Source of the DNA: Baffinella frigidus
Lineage: Eukaryota > Cryptophyceae > Cryptomonadales > Baffinellaceae
DNA length: 10,316 nucleotides
Direction of reading: 5' to 3'
Assembly: GCA_026770585.1 (NCBI GenBank)
Contig: MU646742.1
Location: 256,643 to 266,958, forward strand
The position numbers and the translations under genes were made by a program. Below the pieces are notes generated by a model. That model was not told the DNA's origin. It saw only the letters and a list, made by a program, of their open reading frames with translations, and did not search any database. Positions 5,443 to 10,316 of the stretch are shown piece by piece. Each line of letters starts with the position of its first letter. Position 1 is the stretch's first letter.

Positions 5443-5875
5443 GTTGATGGGGCATTCCACGGGCAAGGGGGTCTCGAAGAGCGATTGGGAAGGGAGAAAG
5501 AGCAAGTCCCGCGCGGGAAACCGCGGAGAAAGTGATCCCTCCAAACGCTGTTGCAAGGCTGGGGCTGGGGCGCGCAACGAGAACAGGCGGTCGCGATCCA
5601 CCATGGCAAGGATGGCTGGAGGAACGGGACAGAGGCAGAGCAGCCCTTCGCGCGCCAGCAGAGCCAGTTGTCCCACGCCTCAAGACAACTTGTCAGTAAT
5701 GGGCGAATGGGACAGCGTACCAAAGCCCCAACAGCTGGGCCGCGAAAATTTGCTTTGCCTGCATTTTGCGAAAAGTCGCTGCCGTTACATGAAACACTTT
5801 GCCGTAACCGACGTTTTTTTTTCTCGCAAGTTTGACCACCAGCGGTCAAATCCTGCGATTTTCCGTTTCACCGAA
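5443..5875. promoter_or_regulatory. Shared upstream region of two divergent genes
   Basis: This stretch lies between the 5' end of the minus-strand gene and the ATG of the plus-strand gene. It is GC-rich toward the minus-strand gene and becomes more AT-rich near the plus-strand start, with a T8 tract at about 5815-5822. TTTGACCA and TGGTCAAA-like words (5831-5851) lie just upstream of the plus-strand ATG. No TATA box is convincing. Overlapping frames on both strands are open but carry no recognisable protein signal. A bidirectional promoter is inferred from gene orientation only. Confidence 0.4.
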
Positions 5876-6031
5876 ATGGCCGGGCGCAAGCGGGGGAGGG
5901 ACGAGTCGTCTGCTGAGGGAGCGAGTGGGGGCGCTGCTGTGTCGAGCAAGAGGGCGCGGGGCGGGGCGGGGGGCAAGCTCGTCTTTGAGTGCACACTCTG
6001 CGGGAAAGGCACTGCAAAAAGCCTTGAAAAG
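5876..6031 (+). CDS. First exon of a basic CxxC protein, probably nuclear
   Basis: Begins CCGAAATGGCC, a favourable eukaryotic start context, and encodes 52 residues to AAAAG before a GTGCCC donor, in phase 0 like the introns of the neighbouring gene. Residues 1-10 are MAGRKRGRDE, and a second basic patch (SSKRARGG, about residues 23-30) gives a bipartite nuclear-localisation-like arrangement. CTLCGK at about residues 39-44 could be the first Cys pair of a zinc finger, but its partner pair would be in a later exon that I could not find. An alternative donor after GAGCAAG at 6047 would be phase 1. Element A3 starts at 6159, inside the presumed first intron. The function is unknown. Confidence 0.55.
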
Positions 6032-6158
6032 GTGCCCGCTGAGCAAGGTGGTGTGTCCCTCCATGCGATGGAGAGCACACCCATACCGGCTACCGCCCCT
6101 ACGCCTGCACCTAACTTGTTGGGTATTTACACACATTCCACGGGGCACAGCGTTGGTA

Positions 6159-6283
6159 CAGGGGTACCTCGCTCACAAGAAAACTTCCCCCCTACCGTAG
6201 GGCCCACAGCAGGCGTATAACTAGGGGCCTACGGTGGTCCTAGCGGGGGGGGGGGGCGTTTTCTTTTGAGCGAGGTACCCCTG
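6159..6283. mobile_element. Palindromic MITE family A, copy A3
   Basis: CAGGGGTACCTCGCTCACAA at the left is matched by the complement at the right (TTTTGAGCGAGGTACCCCTG), and both flanks are TA. The core has CCTACCGTAGGGCC and GGGGCCTACGGTGGTCCTA. At 125 bp it is the longest copy, partly because of a G run of about 12. Confidence 0.9.
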
Positions 6284-6395
6284 TAGTTCGTTTCGGAGTT
6301 GGGGGTATGGGACTCGATGCAAGTATGTATTCAAACTGTCATCCTATGACTATGGTTCCCGGGAGGACTTCATCAGGGGACGGATGTGACTTTTG

Positions 6396-6504
6396 TATCC
6401 CTTCCTTAAGTGGCCAGTAGGCTCATACGCCCTACCATAGGGTCCTAGGACCTGCCTAGGACCTCTTGGGGGTCAAATTTGACCGCCTGGCCACTTGAGG
6501 GATA
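6396..6504. mobile_element. Palindromic MITE family B, copy B1
   Basis: Starts TATCCCTTCCTTAAGTGGCC and ends GGCCACTTGAGGGATA. The interior has GTAGGCTCATACGCCCTACC, CCTAGGACCTGCCTAGGACC and GGTCAAATTTGACC. A 3-base insertion in the left arm distinguishes it from B3 and B4. A partial second right end (GCCACTTAAGGGACAA) follows at about 6538-6553. Confidence 0.85.
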
Positions 6505-6604
6505 CTATCGGGTGGAGCCCAAACCCCTCGCCCCCTCGCCACTTAAGGGACAACCCTACTGATGGCTTAAGGGCCTACCGAGGACCTGTATCGAGAGTGA
6601 CAAA

Positions 6605-6628
6605 AAAGAAGAAGAAGAAGAAGAAGAT
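6605..6628 (+). repeat. GAA trinucleotide repeat
   Basis: AAAAAAGAAGAAGAAGAAGA followed by a further AAGAAGA, a short GAA microsatellite. It is not in a frame with other coding signal. Confidence 0.9.
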
Positions 6629-7279
6629 GGATGCCATGCCCGCCCTGAACCTGGCTGATTTAGTCTGATTAGTTGAATAGTTTATAAGCCCTTTACTTCT
6701 GATATTGATAGCGGGAACTGTTAAATCTTGATTTTGAAAGACTCAATCTTTATAATCTTCAAATGTTATGACATTTTCTTTAATCGCTGCCTGCCCTTTC
6801 TAGAGGGAGAAACAAGTATTCAAACTGGACTCGATGCAATTCCTAGTAGTAAGTAGCTCCTAGGCCTAGCCCTACTGTTGGACCCTAGTGTGGTGCGTGT
6901 TCTTATTCGCGAGTAATCTTCGTAGGGAGCGGAGGAGATATTCCCCACCCAATGGCGGATGTCCTTTAGGTCCTTTCTTCGAGCTCCCAACATAGGCGGA
7001 CACCGGAACTCGGACCTTTAGGTCCTTTAGGTTTTAAATGCTCCCAACATATGCCAACGACACGCCGTTCCGTAGAAGGGATCTGACTGGAGCCGTGAAC
7101 CTAATTTCTGGAGGAAAAGCTCCGATGCCCAGTAGTAAGGAATGTGTCAACCAAAGTGCTCGCCGCAATGACACGCCTCACGTACGATTAATCAGATAAA
7201 AACCAACCCGGCACCCATTTGCTCCTTGTATTTATTATGAAGGTCTCTCTCTCCCTTCCGAGAAGGCCTTGTTTGACTA

Positions 7280-7398
7280 CAGGGGTACCTCGCTCATAAG
7301 AAAGCGCCCCCCCCACAGGACCACCATAGGGCCCCAGGCATAGGCCTACTGTAGGGTCCTAGGGGGGGGGGCGGTTTCTTATGAGCGAGGTACCCCTG
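7280..7398. mobile_element. Palindromic MITE family A, copy A4
   Basis: Arms CAGGGGTACCTCGCTCATAA and their full complement, TA on both sides, and a core with GGACCACCATAGGGCCCC ... CTACTGTAGGGTCCTA. The terminal 24 bases are perfectly inverted, so this is among the best-preserved copies. Confidence 0.92.
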
Positions 7399-7558
7399 TA
7401 CCAATATTGCCGTTGCTCTGAGAGCGACCCCTACGTGGTGTCCACTTAAGACGGTTTCAGTCCTAAGTGGACCTGTAGCACCTCAACGCTCACGTGTTCC
7501 AACCGCCTGATGTGGAAACCACTCAGCCTGTTTCTTCTGGTCTGTTTTCATTACACTA

Positions 7559-7676
7559 CAGGGGTACCTCGCTCATAAGAAAACGCCCCCCCCCCTAGGA
7601 CCACCATAGGACCCTAGGCATAGTCCTACTGTAGGGTCCTAGGGGGGGGCGGTTTCTTATGAGCGAGGTACCCCTG
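7559..7676. mobile_element. Palindromic MITE family A, copy A5
   Basis: Same structure and TA flanks as A4, 160 bp away and in the same orientation. The core is GGACCACCATAGGACCCTAG ... CTACTGTAGGGTCCTA. The close match of the cores of A4 and A5 suggests recent activity or local spread. An open minus-strand frame running out of it into the flank (about 7626-7856) is not convincing. Confidence 0.92.
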
Positions 7677-7798
7677 TACACTACATTTCGCTCGCTTCTT
7701 CACGTCCCAGACCCTAGTGGCTATGTCTGGGACATTTGACCAGGCCTCATTTGGGTGTGAATTCGCTGATTTTACAGTGAATTCACTACCTCGAGACG

Positions 7799-7915
7799 TA
7801 TCCCTTAAGTGGCCAGTAGGCTCATACGCCCTACCGTAAGTGGCCAGTAGGCTCATACGCCCTACCGTAGGGCCCTAGGACCTATTGCGGGTCAAATTTG
7901 ACCACTGAAGGGATA
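7799..7915. mobile_element. Palindromic MITE family B, copy B2, with internal duplication
   Basis: Starts TATCCCTTAAGTGGCCAGTA and ends CCACTGAAGGGATA. A 31-bp left-arm segment (TAAGTGGCCAGTAGGCTCAT ... CCTACCG) is present twice in tandem, while the right arm is shortened, so the copy is no longer symmetric. Its right end lies 4 bp beyond the stop codon of the minus-strand SRA gene, so it forms the start of that gene's 3' UTR or downstream flank. Confidence 0.85.
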
Positions 7916-7919
7916 GCCA

Positions 7920-7994
7920 CTAGACACGCTCCAACGTGAAGATCGCGGTCTTGAGCTTGCGCGGCCCGTTCGGTACCATCTCCGCTTTCGTCAC
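7920..7994 (-). CDS. SRA/YDG-domain protein, terminal exon
   Basis: Seventy-five bases encode VTKAEMVPNGPRKLKTAIFT, then LERV and a TAG stop. On the minus strand the exon follows CCCCTCTTGCAG, a good acceptor. It is phase 0 and joins the upstream exon to give YDGLFK followed by VTKAEM. This continues the SRA fold as expected: in this family the YDG motif is followed by a variable Lys-rich loop and a final strand of the F-x-L-x-R type, here IFTLERV. The protein therefore ends at, or just after, the SRA domain. The downstream flank is element B2. Confidence 0.8.
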   Translation of the reverse strand: MTKAEMVPNGPRKLKTAIFTLERV

Positions 7995-8055
7995 CTGCAA
8001 GAGGGGACAACCACTTAGAGGAAACAACTACTTAAGGAACTGAGAGGACCACTTA

Positions 8056-8173
8056 CAGGGGTACCTCGCTCATAAGAAAACGCCGCCTCCTAGGAGCCTA
8101 CAGTAGGCCTATGGCTAGGGCCCCATGGTGGTCCTAGGGGGGGGGGCGGTTTCTTGTCGGCGAGGTACCCCTG
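8056..8173. mobile_element. Palindromic MITE family A, copy A6
   Basis: CAGGGGTACCTCGCTCATAA at the left; the right arm carries substitutions (TTCTTGTCGGCGAGG instead of TTCTTATGAGCGAGG), so pairing is imperfect. TA on both sides. It is inserted among CCACTTA repeats in the SRA-gene intron. Confidence 0.88.
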
Positions 8174-8379
8174 TAAAGGAACTTAGCGGACCACTTAGAG
8201 GAAACCACTTAGAGTCGCGTAAGTTGTGGCCCGGGAGGAGACCCAACAGGACATCCTAAGTTGCAGTTTGCTCTGAACCAAAAAGAAGAAATTGTTCCTC
8301 GTTGATGGGACAACGTAATTGAAATGCATAAGCAAGAACGTGTACGAAGGTTCGTAGAGCGCGCAAGACAGCTAGCCGC

Positions 8380-8516
8380 ACGGAGGACTACGAACCTTTC
8401 ATCGAAAGTCAACTAGCCTCAAGACAATTAATTTCAAGTATTTTTCTAATGCAAATTGGTCACGTAACACCCGGAATTCCGGCCCCGACGAAACCCTCGA
8501 AGCCCACTGTGTGGGT
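8380..8516. repeat. Family F dispersed repeat, second copy
   Basis: GGACTACGAACCTTTCATC, AAAGTCAACT, AAGACAATT, CTAATGCAAATTGGTCACGT, AACACC, CCGG, GAAACCCTCG and AGCCCAC occur in the same order as at about 3330-3466. Just upstream, AAGGTTCGTAG forms an inverted repeat with CTACGAACCTT. The element borders are unclear. Confidence 0.7.
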
Positions 8517-8576
8517 CCTACCTGAACAAATCATCTCTTGGGATGGATACATGGCGGCCGTTTTGGCTCCAGGTCG

Positions 8577-8600
8577 CTCTCTCTCTCTCTCTCTCTCTCT
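8577..8600 (+). repeat. CT dinucleotide microsatellite
   Basis: A run of about eleven CT units in the SRA-gene intron. The Ser/Leu frame through it is an artefact. Confidence 0.95.
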
Positions 8601-8760
8601 AAACAACTACGCGGAAAGGCTATAGAAGGAAACCGACACCTTATCCGGCCCGATTTCAAACCCACGAAAAAGTCAAATTCCCCAAGAACAAATCAACCTT
8701 CCTCCAATAGTGGCCCCGCTTCGTGGCTACCATTCCCGATTTCCTCCTAGCCTCTCCGCA

Positions 8761-8865
8761 TATCCCTCAAGTGGCCAGTAGGCTCATACGCCCTACCGTA
8801 GGGCCCTAGGACCTGCCTAGGACCTCTTGGCGGTCAAATTTGACCTCATGGCAACTTGAGGGATA
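8761..8865. mobile_element. Palindromic MITE family B, copy B3
   Basis: Starts TATCCCTCAAGTGGCCAGTA, ends GGCAACTTGAGGGATA, and shares the whole core with B1 and B4 (CTACCGTAGGGCCCTAGGAC, CTGCCTAGGACCTCTTGG, GGTCAAATTTGACC). It ends 22 bp inside the intron from the splice donor of the large SRA exon. Confidence 0.9.
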
Positions 8866-8887
8866 ACATGAAGAAGGAGCGCCTCAC

Positions 8888-9060
8888 CTTGAATAGACCG
8901 TCATACCGGTACCCCCCCCCCCCCCCCCAGTCCCGAACCCCCCCGCGAGCTTCGGGCCCCGGATCACCCGCACGGGACGCCCAGCTTTCTCGTTGAGCAG
9001 GAGCGCGGCGTTTGTGAGGTTTGACCACGACTGGTCAAATGTTTGCGGCGCGGAGCGGTT
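8888..9060 (-). CDS. SRA/YDG-domain protein, internal exon, frame broken at a G17 run
   Basis: The minus strand encodes NRSAP, QTFDQSWSNLTNAALLLNEK, then AGRPVRVIRGPK, a Gly-rich segment, and YRYDGLFK before a GTGAGG donor. The pattern DQ..LTN.N.AL.LN, then PVRVIRG, then RYDGLYKV is diagnostic of the SRA (YDG) domain of UHRF1/SUVH-type proteins, which binds 5-methylcytosine in DNA. The Gly loop is 17 consecutive G (C at 8912-8928). With 17 the upstream and YDG halves differ in frame; 15 or 18 would join them. The 5' border is uncertain: acceptors at 9060, 9069 or 9086 would all work, and GGR just upstream resembles the GGRD of the family. Earlier SRA exons were not found up to the right edge. 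Confidence 0.8.
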
Positions 9061-9093
9061 CTGCCCGCGCTGTCGCCCCCCGCCCCCTGGTGT

Positions 9094-9300
9094 TATGGTT
9101 TAGGGTTTAGGGAGTAGGGGTTAGGGAGTAGGGTTTAGGGAGTAGGGGTTAGGGTTTAGGGTTTAGGGTTTATGGTTTGGTGTCTAGGGTTTGTGGTTTA
9201 TGGTTTATGGTTTATGGTTTAGGGTTTAGGGATCAGGGTTCAGGTTGTAGGCTGTAGTTAGGGGTTGGGGTTTAGGGCGCAGGGTTTAGGGTTTAGGAGC
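9094..9300 (+). repeat. TTTAGGG telomere-type array
   Basis: Many exact TTTAGGG units, mixed with GGAGTAGGG, TTTATGG and TTTGTGG variants. TTTAGGG is the telomere unit of most plants and of several algae and alveolates. Here it is interstitial, with element B4 and other sequence to its right, and lies in the presumed intron upstream of the SRA exon. Confidence 0.85.
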
Positions 9301-9364
9301 CTAGTGTGGTCTTCACCACAAAAGCCTAGAGAACCCAATGCGGTCTTACGAACTCAACGTTTTG

Positions 9365-9469
9365 TATCCCTCAAGTGCCCAGTAGGCGCATACGCCCTAC
9401 CGTAGGGCCCTAGGACCTGCCTAGGACCTCTTGCCGGTCAAATTTGACCGGCTGGCCACTTGAGGGATA
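9365..9469. mobile_element. Palindromic MITE family B, copy B4
   Basis: TATCCCTCAAGTGCCCAGTA at the left and GGCCACTTGAGGGATA at the right, with the full family core. It differs from B3 by a few substitutions only. Confidence 0.9.
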
Positions 9470-9477
9470 GAGAAGAG

Positions 9478-9592
9478 TGGACGCCCTTATCCCCCTAATT
9501 CGGGCGTTCTGAAGGGTGCCATCGTATGCAATACGGTAGGGTGATACAGAATGCCGGAATGAGGTTGAAACCAGAATTAGGGCGTCAACCCT
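9478..9592. repeat. Short inverted repeat with ACGCCC...CTAATTC arms
   Basis: ACGCCC-TTATCCCC-CTAATTC near 9481-9501 faces GAATTAGGGCGT near 9574-9585. The left arm carries an 8-base insertion relative to the right. This block lies exactly between B4 and B5. It could be a separate small foldback element or filler between the two MITEs. Confidence 0.5.
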
Positions 9593-9696
9593 TATCCCTT
9601 AAGTGACCAGGCCTCCAAATTTGGGGGCCTGAGTTCCTAGGCTGGTCCTAGGGCCCTACAGTAGGGCGTATGAGCCTACTGGCCACTTAAGGGATA
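9593..9696. mobile_element. Palindromic MITE family B, copy B5 (opposite orientation)
   Basis: Starts TATCCCTTAAGTGACCAGGC and ends TGGCCACTTAAGGGATA. The core reads as the reverse complement of B1-B4 (GGTCCTAGGGCCCTACAGTA, GGCGTATGAGCCTACTGGCC). It lies 123 bp from B4, so the two form a head-to-head pair. Confidence 0.88.
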
Positions 9697-9889
9697 GATA
9701 CAGGTTCAGGCAAGCATCAATCACAATCAAAAATGCAATAAAATAAAGTTGGCCAGACACCTGCCTGGTGCAGAGTTTTTAAGTAAAAATAGACTTGTTG
9801 TTCACATCTGAGCAGATCCGACACACCATGGACTACATAATGCTTTTCATACCTTATTTATAAAATATTGTTTTAGTTTTTAGAAGATA
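9697..9889. other. AT-rich non-coding stretch
   Basis: AT-rich DNA with several A/T tracts and no open frame of note. CCAGACACCTGCCTGG forms a small imperfect hairpin near 9754. Nothing else is recognised; it may belong to an intron upstream of the SRA exons. Confidence 0.4.
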
Positions 9890-10008
9890 GTGAATATTAT
9901 TGTGGTGGTAGAAGTAGTGGTGGTAGTAGTAGTAGTACTAGATTTACACTTACTAGATTTACATTCACTAGTAGTAGTAGCAGTGTTAGTATTAGTAGCT
10001 AGCGGTAG
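9890..10008 (+). repeat. GTA/GTG trinucleotide repeat
   Basis: Imperfect GTG and GTA triplets interrupted by a tandem CTAGATTTACACTTA / CTAGATTTACATTCA pair. The Val-rich and Thr/Ser-rich frames on the two strands are repeat artefacts. Confidence 0.88.
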
Positions 10009-10041
10009 ATTTGAGTCCACAGCGGGCGCGAAGTGGCCTAT

Positions 10042-10201
10042 CCACACGGCTAAAAAGATATTTTGTGAATAACCCATTACTGAATAATCCCTGGTACCCT
10101 ACGAAAGGCCATCAATCGGGACAGAGGGTTGTTCCTGCGGATATTCCAACCGAAACCTGGTTGATTTCCAGCCAGGTTTCCCTTCGTAGACCGCTGTGTG
10201 G
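10042..10201. mobile_element. Element E2, foldback MITE of about 160 bp
   Basis: Starts CCACACGGC and ends CCCTTCGTAGACCGCTGTGTGG. The interior matches E1 in order (TTGTGAATAACCCAT, TAATCC, ACCCTACG, AGGCCATC, TTCCTGC, GATAT). The hairpin near the right end is AACCTGG/CCAGGTT-like, different in sequence from that of E1 but in the same place. Its right end is the best match to the family E-like pieces fused to the exon-3 copies at 4.6-4.8 kb. Confidence 0.75.
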
Positions 10202-10239
10202 CTTGGTCAACCTCGTTTGAATACCAATCAAGAATCACT

Positions 10240-10316
10240 GCGTTTGGGGTTTGGGGTTTGGGGTTTGGGGTTTGGGGTTTGAGGATTGGGGTTTGGGGTG
10301 TGGGGTTTGGGGTGTG
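10240..10316 (+). repeat. TTTGGGG heptamer array at the right edge
   Basis: Near-perfect TTTGGGG units with GGATTGGGG and GGTGTGGGG variants, running off the window. It follows element E2 by about 40 bp, much as the array at 4862-4950 lies next to E1. Confidence 0.92.

Larger units (their letters stand above)
6284..7279. other. Non-coding stretch between elements A3 and A4
   Basis: About 1 kb without a supportable exon. It holds element B1, a GAA microsatellite, and circularly permuted repeats (6310-6338 against 6818-6839: GGACTCGATGCAA and TATTCAAACTG in exchanged order). It also has an imperfect direct repeat of CCTTTAGGTCCTTT plus GCTCCCAACATA (about 6962-6994 and 7016-7050). Part of 6650-6800 is markedly AT-rich. 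It may be intron of the plus-strand gene or intergenic DNA. Confidence 0.5.
7995..8887 (-). other. 893-bp intron of the SRA gene carrying two MITEs
   Basis: Bounded by GTGAGG and TTGCAG on the minus strand, phase 0. It contains elements A6 and B3, a family F-related copy (about 8385-8510), a CT microsatellite, and short tandem words (ACCACTTAGAGGAAAC) that A6 interrupts. Most of its length is therefore repeat-derived. Open frames at about 8209-8412 and 8538-8750 lie within it and have no support as genes. Confidence 0.75.

Noticed and set aside
4861-5676. One 271-codon minus-strand ORF treated as a whole gene
   Set aside because: Only the part around 5278-5442 looks coding. Downstream it runs through a splice donor, then element E1 and the TTTGGGG array. 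The 11-codon exon 2 within it is in a different frame.
5785-5870. A second SRA-like segment on the minus strand (GFDRWWSNLR) resembling FDQSWSNLT of the SRA exon
   Set aside because: The resemblance comes from a shared TTTGACCA...TGGTCAAA-like palindromic word. The flanking residues do not continue the SRA pattern, and the region looks like a promoter.
5225-6220. A 331-codon plus-strand ORF
   Set aside because: Its first half is the shadow of minus-strand exon 1 and the promoter region, and its end runs into MITE A3. Only the segment from the ATG at 5876 to about 6031 has independent support.
9101-9175. A true chromosome end
   Set aside because: The TTTAGGG array is interstitial and degenerate, and unrelated sequence continues for more than 1 kb to the right.

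Overview
The window looks like nuclear DNA of an intron-rich microbial eukaryote. Short GC-rich exons are separated by long introns full of palindromic miniature transposons, microsatellites and telomere-like G-rich heptamers. The TTTAGGG arrays would fit plants and many algae or alveolates, but nothing here fixes the lineage. I see no bacterial-type operon, no rRNA or tRNA, no CRISPR array and no long intact ORF. Every long open frame in the repeats is an artefact of repeat composition.

Three genes can be supported. (1) On the minus strand, from about 5.45 kb down to 1.55 kb and probably past the left edge, is a chain of seven exons: 5278 up to about 5442, then 5168-5200, 4327-4425, 4156-4212, 2988-3065, 2423-2488 and 1549-1608. 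Each internal exon is a multiple of 3 (33, 99, 57, 78, 66, 60 nt), bounded by AG and GT (one GC), and every junction is phase 0. The first exon carries a signal-peptide-like stretch. I do not recognise the protein. (2) On the plus strand, starting at 5876, is a first exon for a basic, probably nuclear protein with a CxxC pair, ending at a phase-0 donor at 6031. Genes 1 and 2 are divergent and share a short upstream region. (3) On the minus strand, about 9.06 kb to 7.92 kb, is the 3' end of a gene for an SRA/YDG domain, the fold that binds methylated or hemimethylated DNA in UHRF and SUVH proteins. Two exons (8888 to about 9060 and 7920-7994) join in phase 0 across an 893-bp intron and end in a stop. 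A 17-G run in the larger exon puts its two halves out of frame.

The repeats are the other main content. Family A is six copies of 118-125 bp with TA flanks, nearly palindromic along their length. Family B is five copies of 104-117 bp, also palindromic and with TA ends. Family D is one copy with perfect 25-bp inverted ends. Family E is two full copies (about 160 bp) plus fragments, and family F is a dispersed sequence with two clear copies. G-rich heptamer arrays come in three versions (TTTGGGG, TTTCGGG, TTTAGGG). Introns of gene 1 also hold degraded copies of gene 1's own exons: exons 3, 4, 5 and 7 each have at least one nearby. One exon-5 copy is split by an insertion with an 8-bp target duplication, and two exon-3 copies are fused to family E ends.

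Layout: 1-960 G-rich repeats and a large inverted repeat; 1002-1285 TATC microsatellite; 1290-2490 exons 6-7 with exon-derived minisatellite, element A1 and a polypurine tract; 2540-3670 hairpin, element D, exon 5, its broken copy and A2; 3737-4325 TTTCGGG array enclosing exon 4; 4327-5200 exons 2-3, exon-3 copies and E1; 5278-6031 divergent gene starts; 6159-7915 intergenic or intronic DNA with A3-A5 and B1-B2; 7920-9060 SRA gene; 9094-10316 TTTAGGG array, B4-B5, trinucleotide repeat, E2 and a TTTGGGG array.
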